DNA of 43,759 nt from Halopseudomonas xinjiangensis (GCA_011050525.1 DRFO01000010.1:1-43759), one strand, 5' to 3'; shown: positions 1-8,481, counted from the first letter of the stretch. Made by a program: numbers and translations. Notes: generated by a model from the sequence alone, not told the origin.

Positions 1-51
1 GCGATGCAGGGTGAGCGACATACGGAACGGCATCTCGCCAGACTACCCCCA

Positions 52-158
52 ACGTCATTCCCGCGAAGGCGGGAATCCATCTTTCTCGAATACTCAACCG
101 AGCGCGCAAAACTGAGCACGGCGTAAAATCTGGATCCCCGCCTTCGCGGGGATGACGT
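52..158. repeat. MITE/REPIN-like inverted repeat unit 1
   Basis: The unit opens with a palindrome-rich arm (ACGTCATTCCCGCG, 52-79) and closes with its inverted relative (GCGGGGATGACGT, 130-158). Each arm is itself a small hairpin (CCCGCGAAGGCGGG and CCCCGCCTTCGCGGGG). The same architecture recurs at 787-885 and 1125-1213, and inner segments such as ACTGAGCAC are shared between copies. No coding frame is seen inside, so this is best read as a short non-autonomous dispersed repeat. Confidence 0.75.
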
Positions 159-312
159 TCTGGCATAATTACGGCTGCGAACTGCTAGTTGATCTAGCGG
201 CGCGAGTATTGATAGGACCAGCAGAACGTCCCACTCTCCTGCTGCCGGGATGGTTCTGGGCGAGGCGCCGGCTACCAGCAGATTGCCTGATCAGGAGCTG
301 ACTCAAAGAGAA

Positions 313-609
313 TCAAGCGTGGCCGACTATATCGAACCAGAGGTCGCGCCACTGCGGATTGGCCTCCTCTATCATCCGTAGTTTCCAGTCACGGTTCCAC
401 CGCTTGAGTGCCTTTTCCCGAGCAATAGCACCTGCCATCGAGTCGTGAAGCTCATACCAGACCAACGTCTTGACACCATAGCGGTAGGTGAATCCTTCAA
501 CCTCCCCCTCGCGGTGTTGCCAGACACGTTGAACAAGATTCGAGGTGACGCCAACGTACAATGTCCCGCTACGTTTCGACGCCAGCAGATAAACCGCCGG
601 CTGCTTCAT
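313..609 (-). CDS. GIY-YIG nuclease family protein (UPF0213-like)
   Basis: This small single-domain protein of about 98 residues matches GIY-YIG nucleases. The N-terminal part reads VYLLASKRSGTLYVGVTS, with the YVG half of the signature, followed by an arginine in QRVWQH and a conserved EKALKRWNR segment. ATG at 609 is chosen because an AAGGA ribosome-binding site lies 6-7 bases upstream; a TTG two codons earlier is less likely. GIY-YIG domains cut DNA in repair, restriction and homing, but the substrate of these stand-alone members is largely unknown. It stands alone among the repeat units at 52-158, 787-885 and 1125-1213. An association with those repeats is inference only. Confidence 0.8.
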   Translation of the reverse strand: MKQPAVYLLASKRSGTLYVGVTSNLVQRVWQHREGEVEGFTYRYGVKTLVWYELHDSMAGAIAREKALKRWNRDWKLRMIEEANPQWRDLWFDIVGHA

Positions 610-786
610 GCGCAATCCTTTGTCTGCCTGAAACCATCAGCCTATATCACCCGCCATAAGCCTCAATACAGAGCTGTGTTTTTGGCGACACACTTCTCAA
701 AAAGCGCGTAGTGGAGGTTGCATAGCTGCTTGGTTTTTCGCCGGGGAAAAAGCCATGACCGGACCCGCTGCCCCACCGGGCTAGTT

Positions 787-885
787 ACTATCATTTCCCG
801 AAGGCGGGATCCACGCGTCTGGCTGGTGTGTAAGACTGAGCACTGCATGGAAAAGCTGGATCCCCGCCTTCGCGGGGATGACGTT
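787..885. repeat. MITE/REPIN-like inverted repeat unit 2
   Basis: This is the second copy of the unit at 52-158. The left arm is degenerate (TCATTTCCCGAAGGCGGGAT) and the right arm is intact, ending GCGGGGATGACGTT. The interior shares ACTGAGCACT with copy 1 and GCATGGAAAAGCTGGATC with copy 3. Confidence 0.7.
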
Positions 886-911
886 AGAGTGAGGACGTTT
901 AGTTAAAAAAC

Positions 912-1060
912 GACATCGCGTTTGGGATGGCCGTAGCTTTTGGAGTGGGCGCTACGTTTGAGGAGGGCGTAGCGTTGGAGTGGGCGTTACGTTTGAAGAG
1001 GGCGTAGCGTTGGAGAGGGCGTAGCGCTTGGGGGTAGGCATGACATGTTAAAGAGGGCGT
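912..1060. repeat. Degenerate tandem repeat, period about 18 bases
   Basis: About six consecutive copies of a motif close to TTGGAGTGGGCGTTACG / TTGAAGAGGGCGTAGCG follow one another with a period of 17-18 bases. They become less regular after 1030. No protein-coding signal accompanies them. Confidence 0.65.
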
Positions 1061-1124
1061 AAAATTATTCCTGACGCCTGGGGTGAGCATGACGCGTGGA
1101 ATGACGCTACGCCACGTTAATCCC

Positions 1125-1213
1125 CGTCATTCCCGCGAAGGCGGGAATCCATGGGGTCTGGCGGGTGTGCGCGGCATGGAAAAGCTGGATCCCCGCCTTC
1201 GCGGGGATGACGT
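1125..1213. repeat. MITE/REPIN-like inverted repeat unit 3
   Basis: This is the third copy. Both arms are well preserved (CGTCATTCCCGCGAAGGCGG at the left, CCTTCGCGGGGATGACGT at the right), around an interior containing GCATGGAAAAGCTGGATC shared with copy 2. It is the shortest of the three units. Confidence 0.75.
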
Positions 1214-1310
1214 TTAGCTCCTGCGCAAGGATGACGTTTTAGCTCCTGCGCAACGATGACATTTAGCGCCTTCAAGGATGGCACTAGCGCCTCCGGGGAT
1301 GACGTTTGGC
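1204..1310. repeat. Degenerate tandem repeat built on the MITE right end
   Basis: The segment GGATGACGTTTAGCTCCTGC is followed by three or four progressively diverged copies (GATGACGTTTTAGCTCCTGC, GATGACATTTAGCGCCTTC and so on), with a period near 25-30 bases. The repeat core includes the GATGACGT terminus of the adjacent inverted-repeat unit. Confidence 0.6.
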
Positions 1311-1373
1311 TGAGTCATGAGCTGAGCAAGTTCTCAGCCAAACGGCATGCCCAGCCCACCAAACCTCGCCAGA

Positions 1374-2624
1374 TCAGTTAATCCTGCTCTCTACTCTCAG
1401 TAATACCGGCTCTTCAGCTCCGACTTCCACGTCGTCGATCACTTCCTGATGGCTGCCTTGCATGGCATCGCCGGTGGGGGAAACGCGGGCGGTCAGCTGC
1501 ACGGCCTGGCCTGTTTTCAGGGTGACGTTGGGAAGCATGGCGTCGGAGGAACTGAGAACAACCTCCGCCGGCAGGTCAGACAGGCTGAAGCGTCTGGCTA
1601 CCAATGGCATGGGTGGACCCGCTGGGTCACGGGCGAAGAGGAAGATGATGGCGTTTTCATCCACTTCAGCGCGGACTTCTTCGCTGAGCTCGAGACGCAC
1701 ACGAATAACTGCCGGTCCCCCGGCGGCGACCTCCTGCTCGGTCTGCTCTGCTGGTGCCCCGGTTGCAGCATCCTGTTCTGCCGTCACGGTTGAAATTCCC
1801 ATGCGCTGGCGGGCGCGATCGATGCCGCCCTGGATTGCCCGAGCGCCGACGCTGTCGGGAGACATGTCGGCCATCAGACGTTCCCAATAACGTATTGCGC
1901 CGGAATACTCTCCTGCTTCAAATGCGGCAACGCCCAGCAAGCCCAGGGCGGTCGGTTCGTTTGGATCCAGCTCCAGGGCCTTGTTCAGGGCGGCGACCGA
2001 TTCCGCATCGAGCTGATTACCGGCGGCAAAGAATCGGGCCTGGGCTAGCTGGGCGAGCACTTCCGGACGTTCGCCAAGCCTTTCCAGACTGTTTCCATAG
2101 GCCTGCACTGCTTTGTCCGGCTGTTGTGCGGACATGTAGCCGCGGCCGAGCATATACCAGGCCTCTCCGTTTTCTGGCTGCACCTGGGTAATGCGTTCCA
2201 TACGGTCTATCAGCGCCTCGAGACTCTCAGGCTCCGGGTTCTCCTGCAGCTCCCGGTAGAGCGCCAGGCCCTCCGGATTACCCCAGCTCATATACAGTGC
2301 AACGACGACCACCGGCAGCAGGCCCGCCGATAGAATGAGCATCCAGGGCCCGCCACGTTTCTTCTGATCCTGGCGGCCATCGGCCTGCGCCGTATCTTCC
2401 AGCAGCAAGCGACTGGCTTCTTCACTGGCCGCCTCCCGCTGCGCTGCGGTCAAATCGCCAGCGGCCAGCTGCGTATCCAGCTCAGCCAGGCGCTCTTCAT
2501 AGAGCGCGACGTTCAGAGCGGTGCGGTCAACAGCTATCTGCTGGCGATGTGTCCACAACGGCCAGATCACAGCCAGCACGCCAAGCGCCAGCAACAGAAC
2601 GCTGAGTAGCCAGAAATCAGTCAT
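1374..2624 (-). CDS. ccmI: Cytochrome c maturation protein CcmI (CycH)
   Basis: CcmI is the apocytochrome c chaperone that feeds apocytochrome to the CcmF/H haem-ligation machinery at the periplasmic side of the inner membrane. The 416-residue product starts MTDFWLLSVLLLALGVLAV, a membrane anchor, followed by a cytoplasmic segment rich in A and E and a second membrane helix near residues 95-115. A periplasmic TPR region follows (residues ~150-290, with NGEAWYMLGRGYMS and PTALGLLGVAAFEAG), then a beta-rich C-terminal domain. ATG 2624 overlaps the ccmH stop by 8 bases, which supports this start over an upstream in-frame codon. It is the last gene of the ccm operon and ends next to the repeat region. 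Confidence 0.92.
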   Translation of the reverse strand: MTDFWLLSVLLLALGVLAVIWPLWTHRQQIAVDRTALNVALYEERLAELDTQLAAGDLTAAQREAASEEASRLLLEDTAQADGRQDQKKRGGPWMLILSAGLLPVVVVALYMSWGNPEGLALYRELQENPEPESLEALIDRMERITQVQPENGEAWYMLGRGYMSAQQPDKAVQAYGNSLERLGERPEVLAQLAQARFFAAGNQLDAESVAALNKALELDPNEPTALGLLGVAAFEAGEYSGAIRYWERLMADMSPDSVGARAIQGGIDRARQRMGISTVTAEQDAATGAPAEQTEQEVAAGGPAVIRVRLELSEEVRAEVDENAIIFLFARDPAGPPMPLVARRFSLSDLPAEVVLSSSDAMLPNVTLKTGQAVQLTARVSPTGDAMQGSHQEVIDDVEVGAEEPVLLRVESRIN

Positions 2625-3093
2625 CGGTGTTCTTCTTCTCCAGAAGGGTGCGCAGACGTTGTTGTTCGTCCACACTCAGGTGGTTTTCGCGGGAGGCGTG
2701 CTGCGCCCGCTGACGTCGGCGCAACATGATCACCAATACCAGCAGCCCGGCGAGCAAGAAGAACGCGGGAGCGAACCACAACACAGCGGTCTGAGCGGTC
2801 AGAGCGGGCTTATAGCGGACAAAATCTCCATAGCGCATGACCATGAAGTCGACAATTTCATCGTTGCTCTGCCCTTCGTTGAGCATCCGGTGAATTTCCC
2901 GCCGCAGGTCAGTGGCTATGGGCGAGTTGGAGTCGGCTATGTTCTGGTTCTGGCATTTGGGGCAACGCAATTCGCCACTCAGCTCGTAGAAACGCTGGCG
3001 CTGTTCCTCGGTCTGAAAATCATAGGTGTCGATTGCCGCGTGGGCCGCGCCAATCAGCAGCAGTGACAGCATCAAGAACATAGCGCGGATCAT
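2617..3093 (-). CDS. ccmH: Cytochrome c maturation protein CcmH (thiol oxidoreductase)
   Basis: CcmH is a membrane-anchored periplasmic thiol-disulfide protein that reduces or presents apocytochrome c cysteines for haem attachment. The 158-residue protein has a signal peptide (to about residue 20) and the family motif LRCPKCQNQNIADSN with redox cysteines C44 and C47. A single C-terminal membrane helix follows (residues ~103-125, ending in RRR). The length fits the short pseudomonad CcmH, where CcmI supplies the TPR part separately. Its ATG overlaps the ccmG stop in an ATGA arrangement, indicating coupled translation. Confidence 0.95.
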   Translation of the reverse strand: MIRAMFLMLSLLLIGAAHAAIDTYDFQTEEQRQRFYELSGELRCPKCQNQNIADSNSPIATDLRREIHRMLNEGQSNDEIVDFMVMRYGDFVRYKPALTAQTAVLWFAPAFFLLAGLLVLVIMLRRRQRAQHASRENHLSVDEQQRLRTLLEKKNTDD

Positions 3094-3629
3094 TGGTCAG
3101 CTCCGTCAAGCAGGGCCTGGTAACGCGGCGCCAGCTCGGATGCCCAGACCCTCTCGTCGACCACGCCAATAAACTTGTAGCGAATGATGCCCTCGGCATC
3201 GATCAGAAAGGTTTCCGGGGCGCCGTATACGCCCAGGTCAAGGCCAAGCCGGCCTTCGGTATCGCTGATATTCAGCTGATAGGGATCATGGAAATCTTCC
3301 AGCCACTGACGCGCCTCAGCCGTATCGTCCTTGTAATTGACGCCATGGATTATCACTCCCTGCTCGGCGAGCTGGTTGAGTACCGGGTGTTCTACCCGGC
3401 AGGCCACGCACCAGGTGCCCCAGACATTGACCAAGGCCGGCCGCCCCTTGAGATCAGCTGCGGTAATCATCCCCTCGCCCTCCTCCACGCTGGGCAGACT
3501 GAAGGCCGGAAACGGGCTGCCAATCAGCGCGGAGGGCAAGTCTTCATTGTCCAGAAACAGGCCCTTGAACAGAAACACCAACATCAGTAAAAAAATAGCC
3601 AGCGGCAACAGCAGCAATCCACGGCGCAT
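3090..3629 (-). CDS. ccmG: Thiol:disulfide interchange protein CcmG (DsbE)
   Basis: This is the periplasmic thioredoxin-like reductant of the cytochrome c maturation pathway. The 179-residue protein has an N-terminal membrane anchor (residues ~4-25) and a thioredoxin fold with active site WGTWCVACRVEHP (C74 and C77). The DLGVYGAPETFLID segment carries the cis-proline and family-specific GAPETF motif of CcmG. The pair between the cysteines is V-A, where many homologues have P-T or P-S. The ATG shares one base with the ccmF stop (TGATG). Confidence 0.95.
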   Translation of the reverse strand: MRRGLLLLPLAIFLLMLVFLFKGLFLDNEDLPSALIGSPFPAFSLPSVEEGEGMITAADLKGRPALVNVWGTWCVACRVEHPVLNQLAEQGVIIHGVNYKDDTAEARQWLEDFHDPYQLNISDTEGRLGLDLGVYGAPETFLIDAEGIIRYKFIGVVDERVWASELAPRYQALLDGADQ

Positions 3630-5602
3630 CAGACAGTCTCCCTGACCAGAGCCTGGGGCACGTCCTGACGCTGACGGGCCCGCAGACGATAGCGTTTATC
3701 GGTAGCCGCGAGCAGTCCACCGAAGGTCATCATCAATCCACCAAACCATATCCAGCGGACGAAGGGCTTGATATGCACGCGCATCGCCCAGGCATTGCCA
3801 CCCAGGGGTTCACCCATCGCCACGAACAGATCGCGGGTAATGCCGGCATGGATGGCCGCCTCGGTCATCAGCTGGTTCTGAACGGTGTAAAGTCGCTTTT
3901 CCGGACGCAGTATGGTGATCGGCTTGTCGCCACGAAAAACCTCCACCGTCGCCCGGTCGGATTCCCAGTTCGATCCCTCCAGATGACTCACGCCCTGGTA
4001 GACGAAACGATAACCGCCAAGCGCCAGCTCGTCGCCAGGGGCCATGCGCAGGTCACGCTGACTGTCGAACAGACTCGCCCCAACGATGCCGACCGCACAC
4101 ACACCCATACCGATATGCGCCAGGGTCATGCCCCAGAAGCTGCGCGGTAACGTGCGCAGGCCGCTGGCGAACCCCTTGTGTCGGGTCTTGTTGAGAATAT
4201 CCTTGATGCTCACGCCGACGACCCAGAACACCAGCAGCAGCATGCTGCCGACAGCCAGGTGGTGATCGCCAATCCACACCGCCAGCCCCACCGTGCCAAC
4301 CGCCGCAAACAGCAACACCCATTTCAGCTGACCAAACAGCCATCTGACCGGTGTGTCTTTCCAGCGGCTGAGCATGCCTACACCCATCGCGGCCATCAGC
4401 AGGCCCATCAGCGGCAGGAACAGGGCATTGAAATAGGGCGGGCCGACGGAGACCAGCGTGCCGGTCATGGCATCGAGCGCCAGCGGATACAAAGTGCCGA
4501 GCAGCACCATCAGCGCGGTGACCACCAGAATCACGTTATTCACCAGCAGGAAGGTCTCGCGGGACCACAGCGCAAATCCCACCTGGCTTTTGACCACGGG
4601 CGCTCTGATGGCATAGAGCAGCAACGAGCCACCCACCACCACCAGCAGGAATCCGAGAATGAACACCCCGCGCTCCGGATCGGTGGCAAAGGCATGCACC
4701 GAGGTGAGCACACCCGAGCGCACCAGGAAGGTTCCCAACAGGCTCAGCGAGAAGGCGGCGATGGCCAGCAGCACGGTCCAGCTTTTGAATACGCCGCGTT
4801 TTTCCGTCACCGCCAGTGAATGAATCAGCGCCGTTCCCACCAGCCACGGCATGAAGGAGGCATTTTCCACCGGGTCCCAGAACCACCAGCCACCCCAGCC
4901 GAGCTCGTAATAGGCCCACCAGGAGCCGAGCACTATGCCCAGCCCGAGGAAAGCCCAGGCGACAATGGTCCAGGGCCGCGACCAGCGCGCCCAGGCAGCA
5001 TCCAGGCGTCCGCCGAGCAGTGCTGCGATGGCAAAGGAAAACGCCACAGAGAAGCCGACATAGCCCATGTAGAGCATCGGCGGATGCACGATCAGACCAA
5101 TATCCTGCAGGAGCGGGTTGAGATCATTGCCGTCTGCCGGATGGAACGGCAACTGCCGGTCAAAGGGATTGGACGTCATCAGCATGAACAGCATGAACCC
5201 GACGCTGATCATGCCCATTACCGAGAGCACCCGGCTGAGCATTTCCTCCGGCAGGTCCCGGGAGAATATCGCTACGGCAAAGGTCCAGCCCGACAGGATC
5301 AGCGCCCATAGCAACAGAGAGCCTTCATGGCCGCCCCACACGGCGCTGATCTGGTAGTACCAGGGCAGAGCCGAGTTCGAGTTCATCGCTACGTAGGTAA
5401 CGCTGAAGTCGTTGCTCAGGAATGATTGAACCAGGCACAGGAAGGCAAACAGGACGAACAGAGCCTGGGCCATGGCTACGGGCTGGGCGAAACTCATCGC
5501 CAGTGTATCGCCACGCCAGGCACCATATAGCGGCACCGTGGCCTGCAATACCGCCAGCACCAGCGCGATGATCAGCGCAATCTGTCCAAGTTCAGGAATC
5601 AT
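3629..5602 (-). CDS. ccmF: Haem lyase subunit CcmF
   Basis: CcmF is the large integral membrane subunit that receives haem from holo-CcmE and, with CcmH/I, ligates it to apocytochrome c. The 657-residue product is a multi-spanning protein with the tryptophan-rich WWD haem-handling signature GGWWFWDPVENASFMPW at about residues 234-250. Family blocks LIVHPPMLYMGYVGF and GTFLVRSGVLTSVHAF are intact, as is the C-terminal helix before the basic tail. Length is typical for the family. It lies 12 bases after ccmE and overlaps ccmG by one base. Confidence 0.97.
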   Translation of the reverse strand: MIPELGQIALIIALVLAVLQATVPLYGAWRGDTLAMSFAQPVAMAQALFVLFAFLCLVQSFLSNDFSVTYVAMNSNSALPWYYQISAVWGGHEGSLLLWALILSGWTFAVAIFSRDLPEEMLSRVLSVMGMISVGFMLFMLMTSNPFDRQLPFHPADGNDLNPLLQDIGLIVHPPMLYMGYVGFSVAFSFAIAALLGGRLDAAWARWSRPWTIVAWAFLGLGIVLGSWWAYYELGWGGWWFWDPVENASFMPWLVGTALIHSLAVTEKRGVFKSWTVLLAIAAFSLSLLGTFLVRSGVLTSVHAFATDPERGVFILGFLLVVVGGSLLLYAIRAPVVKSQVGFALWSRETFLLVNNVILVVTALMVLLGTLYPLALDAMTGTLVSVGPPYFNALFLPLMGLLMAAMGVGMLSRWKDTPVRWLFGQLKWVLLFAAVGTVGLAVWIGDHHLAVGSMLLLVFWVVGVSIKDILNKTRHKGFASGLRTLPRSFWGMTLAHIGMGVCAVGIVGASLFDSQRDLRMAPGDELALGGYRFVYQGVSHLEGSNWESDRATVEVFRGDKPITILRPEKRLYTVQNQLMTEAAIHAGITRDLFVAMGEPLGGNAWAMRVHIKPFVRWIWFGGLMMTFGGLLAATDKRYRLRARQRQDVPQALVRETV

Positions 5603-5614
5603 CTGGCCCGCACC

Positions 5615-6076
5615 TCAGTAGCCGGACGCCGCATTGGCATCCTGTTTCATCTGGTTAACTTTCTCCATCGCCTGAGCTACCTCTGGCGGCATGTATTCTT
5701 CATCGTGCTTGGCCAGTACCTCGTCGGCTACCAGCATCCGATCTTCGTTGAGCCGACCGAGCGCGACGATGCCCTGCCCTTCACGGAACAGATCGGGCAG
5801 GATGCCACTGTAGGCAATCATGATCTGCTGGTTGCCGTCACTCACGGCAAAACGCACGTCCAGACTGTCCTGCGAGCGCTCCAGGCTTCCGTCCACGACC
5901 ATTCCACCAGCGCGGATTCGGGTATCCACCGGTGCGACCCCAGAGGCGATGTCGGTTGGGGTGTAGAACAGATTGATATTCTGCTGCAGGGCGCTGAGGG
6001 CCAGCGCCACCGCAACGCCTACGCCAGCGATGACCAACAGAATGAGACCCAGACGTTTCTTGCGCTGCGGATGCAT
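5615..6076 (-). CDS. ccmE: Haem chaperone CcmE
   Basis: CcmE carries haem covalently in the periplasm from CcmC to CcmF. The 153-residue protein has a basic N-terminus, one membrane anchor (residues ~8-30), an OB-fold domain and the haem-binding motif [13 protein letters not shown]124 is the covalent haem attachment residue and Y128 the axial ligand position. The ATG follows the ccmD stop codon directly, so the two are almost certainly translated together. Confidence 0.96.
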   Translation of the reverse strand: MHPQRKKRLGLILLVIAGVGVAVALALSALQQNINLFYTPTDIASGVAPVDTRIRAGGMVVDGSLERSQDSLDVRFAVSDGNQQIMIAYSGILPDLFREGQGIVALGRLNEDRMLVADEVLAKHDEEYMPPEVAQAMEKVNQMKQDANAASGY

Positions 6077-6235
6077 CTACACCACCTCCCGGCGCCGACG
6101 GCGCGCCTCTTCATTCACCAGCCGCCGCCGTGCCAGCCACGGCTGAAGCACGTTCAACGACAATACGATCAAGGTAATGGCGTAGGCCGACCAGACATAC
6201 GGACCGTGCCCACCCATGGCGAAAAATTCATTCAT
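6077..6235 (-). CDS. ccmD: Haem exporter accessory protein CcmD
   Basis: This 52-residue gene was found by translating the gap between ccmC and ccmE. The product starts [19 protein letters not shown], has one hydrophobic helix (about residues 14-33) and ends in a very basic tail (ARRRRREVV). This is the classic CcmD plan: one membrane helix plus a charged cytoplasmic tail. CcmD helps release holo-CcmE from the CcmABC complex. The ATG overlaps the ccmC stop (ATGA), and its TAG stop abuts the ccmE start. Confidence 0.93.
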   Translation of the reverse strand: MNEFFAMGGHGPYVWSAYAITLIVLSLNVLQPWLARRRLVNEEARRRRREVV

Positions 6236-6975
6236 GACATCTTCTCCAGCGCTTCCCGAGCCCAGCGCGTCCGGCCTTCACGCTGCAGTACCTCAACCCG
6301 CATGCGCATCAGCAGGCTGACGGCGAACAGCGCGTAGAAACCCAGCACCATCAGCAACAGTGGCAACCACATCTCCACCGGCATTGCGGGTTTCTCGGTA
6401 ATCTTGAAGGTGGCCGGCTGATGCAGGGTGTTCCACCACTCCACGGAATATTTGATGATCGGAATATTGATAACGCCGACAATGGCCAACACCGCCGTGG
6501 CCTTGGCAGAGGTCTCACGATTGCTGATCGCCTGTCCCAGCGCAATGATGCCAAAGTACAGAAACAGCAGGATCAGCATTGACGTCAGACGCGCATCCCA
6601 TACCCAATAGGTACCCCAGGTAGGCTTGCCCCAGATCGCGCCAGTCACCAATGCGACAAAGGTCATCCAGGCACCAATTGGCGCAGCGCACTTGAGCGCC
6701 ACGTCGGCCAGCTTCATGCGCCAGACCAGACCCACGACTCCGGCCACCGCGAGCATGATGTAACAGGATTGCGCGACGAAGGCCGCCGGCACATGGATAT
6801 AGATGATCCGGAAGCTATTGCCCTGCTGATAATCCTGGGGCGCAAAGACCAGTCCCCAGACCGCGCCCACCAGCAACAACAGCGCGCTGGCTACCGCAAA
6901 CCAGGGCAGCCAGCGCCCGCTGATCTCAAAGAACCACTTGGGCGAACCCAGTTTGTGAAAAAAGCTCCAGTTCAT
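6232..6975 (-). CDS. ccmC: Haem exporter protein CcmC
   Basis: CcmC is a six-helix membrane protein that presents haem to CcmE. The 247-residue product carries the tryptophan-rich WWD signature [18 protein letters not shown] around residues 125-142. Hydrophobic helices are distributed along the protein, with conserved histidine-bearing periplasmic loops ([10 protein letters not shown] and [13 protein letters not shown]). The ATG at 6975 encodes [10 protein letters not shown], typical of pseudomonad CcmC. It follows ccmB by about 20 bases and overlaps ccmD by 4. Confidence 0.96.
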   Translation of the reverse strand: MNWSFFHKLGSPKWFFEISGRWLPWFAVASALLLLVGAVWGLVFAPQDYQQGNSFRIIYIHVPAAFVAQSCYIMLAVAGVVGLVWRMKLADVALKCAAPIGAWMTFVALVTGAIWGKPTWGTYWVWDARLTSMLILLFLYFGIIALGQAISNRETSAKATAVLAIVGVINIPIIKYSVEWWNTLHQPATFKITEKPAMPVEMWLPLLLMVLGFYALFAVSLLMRMRVEVLQREGRTRWAREALEKMS

Positions 6976-6994
6976 GATCTACCTGCTTCAGCAT

Positions 6995-7666
6995 TCATTC
7001 ACTCACCCCGATGCGCAGTCCGGCGGCTATGGCAATGGGCGCGAGACTCAATGACAGCACGGCCAGACAGCCCAGCCATAATGCGTAACCGGTCACCGGC
7101 ATGCCCTGCAACGAGGCGTCTATCGCACCGGTACCGAGAATCAGCACCGGAATGTACAGGGGCAGGATCAAAAGCGCGAGCAATACCCCGCCGCCCTTTA
7201 GGCCAACGGTCAGCGCTGCGCCTACCGCACCGAGAAGACTCAATACCGGCGTGCCCAGCAGCAAGCTCAGGCACAACACCGGCAGAACAGACGCTGGCAG
7301 CGCCAGCATCAAACCGAACAGCGGAGCCAGAACGACCATGGCCAGACCGCATATCAACCAGTGGTGCAAGACCTTGACCAGCACCATCAGTGCCAGCGGA
7401 TGGGGGGACAGCACCCATTGCTCCAGCGAGCCGTCCTCATAGTCACTTCGAAACAGGCCGTCGAGCGAAAGCAGCGTCGCCAGCAAGGCGGCTACCCAGA
7501 TGACCCCCGGCGCCATGGTGCGCAACATACCTGGTTCAGGCCCGACGGCTAACGGGAACAGGCTGATCACAATGGCAAAGAACACCAGCGGATTGAGCAG
7601 GTCGCCCGGCCGGCGCCATGCCAGCCTCCATTCGCGACAAAACAGCAACCAGACGATACGGCGCAT
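6995..7666 (-). CDS. ccmB: Haem ABC exporter permease CcmB
   Basis: CcmB is the membrane component of the CcmAB ABC transporter, whose ATP hydrolysis releases holo-CcmE from CcmC. The 223-residue protein starts [20 protein letters not shown] and contains six predicted hydrophobic helices. Characteristic family segments are LFRSDYEDGSLEQWVLSP and GLMLALPASVLPVL. The start is set by the TGATG overlap with the ccmA stop; an in-frame extension upstream lies entirely inside ccmA and is rejected. Confidence 0.95.
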   Translation of the reverse strand: MRRIVWLLFCREWRLAWRRPGDLLNPLVFFAIVISLFPLAVGPEPGMLRTMAPGVIWVAALLATLLSLDGLFRSDYEDGSLEQWVLSPHPLALMVLVKVLHHWLICGLAMVVLAPLFGLMLALPASVLPVLCLSLLLGTPVLSLLGAVGAALTVGLKGGGVLLALLILPLYIPVLILGTGAIDASLQGMPVTGYALWLGCLAVLSLSLAPIAIAAGLRIGVSE

Positions 7667-8304
7667 CAGGCCACCTGCCCCAGATCCAGACAACGCACCC
7701 CTTCGAGGTGCTCGAGGCTGTGATGGGTGGTTAGAATCACTGTTCCGCCGTCAGCTGCATGGGCCTGGATGTGTTGTTCCAACGCAGCGACGCCAGCCTT
7801 GTCTATGGCCGTAAACGGCTCGTCGAGGATCCACACGGGATGCGCTTCCAGATACAGCCTGGCCAATGCCACCCGACGCTGCTGACCCGCGGACAAGGTG
7901 TGGCACGGCACATCCTCAAACCCTCGCAGCCCTACCTGTTCCAGCGCAGCGGCTATCTGTTGAGCCGCTACCGGCTGGCTAAGCGCACACAACCAGGACA
8001 GGTTTTCTTCCGCGGTCAGATTGGCCTTGACCGCTGGCGCATGGCCGATGAAAAGCCGGTTCTGGCGCCACCTTTCCCTGCCCCTGCCGCTGAATACCGT
8101 TGCGCCTCCATAATGGACATCCCCCGCCACGGCTGGAAGCAAGCCTGCCAGAATCCGCAAGAGGCTGGTCTTGCCGGAACCGTTCGGCCCCGCCACCTGC
8201 AATACTTCACCGGCCTGCAAGTCAAAGGACATGGCGGTAAACAGCTCCCGCTGATCGCGTTCGCAGGCAAGGCTCCGGACTTCAATAGGCAGTGGTTTCA
8301 CCAT
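7666..8304 (-). CDS. ccmA: Haem ABC exporter ATP-binding protein CcmA
   Basis: CcmA is the ATPase of the CcmABCD complex in cytochrome c maturation. The sequence shows Walker A ([11 protein letters not shown]), the ABC signature ([14 protein letters not shown]), Walker B (VWILDEPF) and the H-loop (TTHHSLEHL), in a protein of about 212 residues typical of the family. It is the first gene of the operon. The start is uncertain: ATG 8304 has GGAG very close upstream, the GTG directly after it is better spaced, and a TTG start at 8334 is also open. Upstream lie a TATAAT box and an FNR/Anr-type palindrome. Confidence 0.94.
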   Translation of the reverse strand: MVKPLPIEVRSLACERDQRELFTAMSFDLQAGEVLQVAGPNGSGKTSLLRILAGLLPAVAGDVHYGGATVFSGRGRERWRQNRLFIGHAPAVKANLTAEENLSWLCALSQPVAAQQIAAALEQVGLRGFEDVPCHTLSAGQQRRVALARLYLEAHPVWILDEPFTAIDKAGVAALEQHIQAHAADGGTVILTTHHSLEHLEGVRCLDLGQVA

Positions 8305-8426
8305 CTCTCCACATGGGTGCGGCAAGGGCAGCAAAGGCAGGATTGATATTTGCAGGCATTCAGCCGCTATACTCTCCTGACGCCCGGTTTGGCGGCCTTC
8401 TATGGGGCCACTTCGCTCGGCAGGCC

Positions 8427-8432
8427 ATTATA
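8427..8432 (-). promoter_or_regulatory. Putative -10 box of the ccm operon
   Basis: On the minus strand this reads TATAAT, a perfect -10 hexamer. The predicted start of transcription is near 8420. The FNR/Anr-type palindrome at 8457-8470 would then be centred about 42-43 bases upstream, the spacing known for class II FNR-family activation. Confidence 0.6.
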
Positions 8433-8456
8433 CATACCGCCCCTGTATCGGGGGCC

Positions 8457-8470
8457 TTGATTTATATCAA
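8457..8470. promoter_or_regulatory. FNR/Anr/Dnr-type operator
   Basis: TTGATTTATATCAA matches the consensus TTGAT-N4-ATCAA perfectly. It lies in the divergent gap between ccmA (minus) and the FliK-like gene (plus, ATG 8482). Its distance from the TATAAT on the minus strand suits activation of the ccm operon under low oxygen. It is too close to the plus-strand start codon to activate that gene in the usual way, but could repress it. Confidence 0.7.
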
Positions 8471-8481
8471 CATGTGGCGTC

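Larger units (their letters stand above)
616..1373. other. Long non-coding repeat-rich stretch
   Basis: No convincing gene is seen in these ~760 bases. The stretch holds two inverted-repeat units (787-885, 1125-1213), an 18-base-period degenerate tandem repeat (about 912-1060) and a ~30-base-period degenerate repeat (about 1204-1310). Short open frames here are repeat-derived and lack ribosome-binding sites. Confidence 0.7.

Noticed and set aside
1..33. Possible start of a minus-strand gene (ATG at 33, MPFRMSLTLHR)
   Set aside because: Only 11 codons are in the window, and the upstream GGCGAG is a weak ribosome-binding site.
4178..5311. Long plus-strand open frames opposite ccmF, rich in H and Q
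   Set aside because: The composition is that of a reverse-strand shadow of a hydrophobic membrane protein, and no domain is recognisable.
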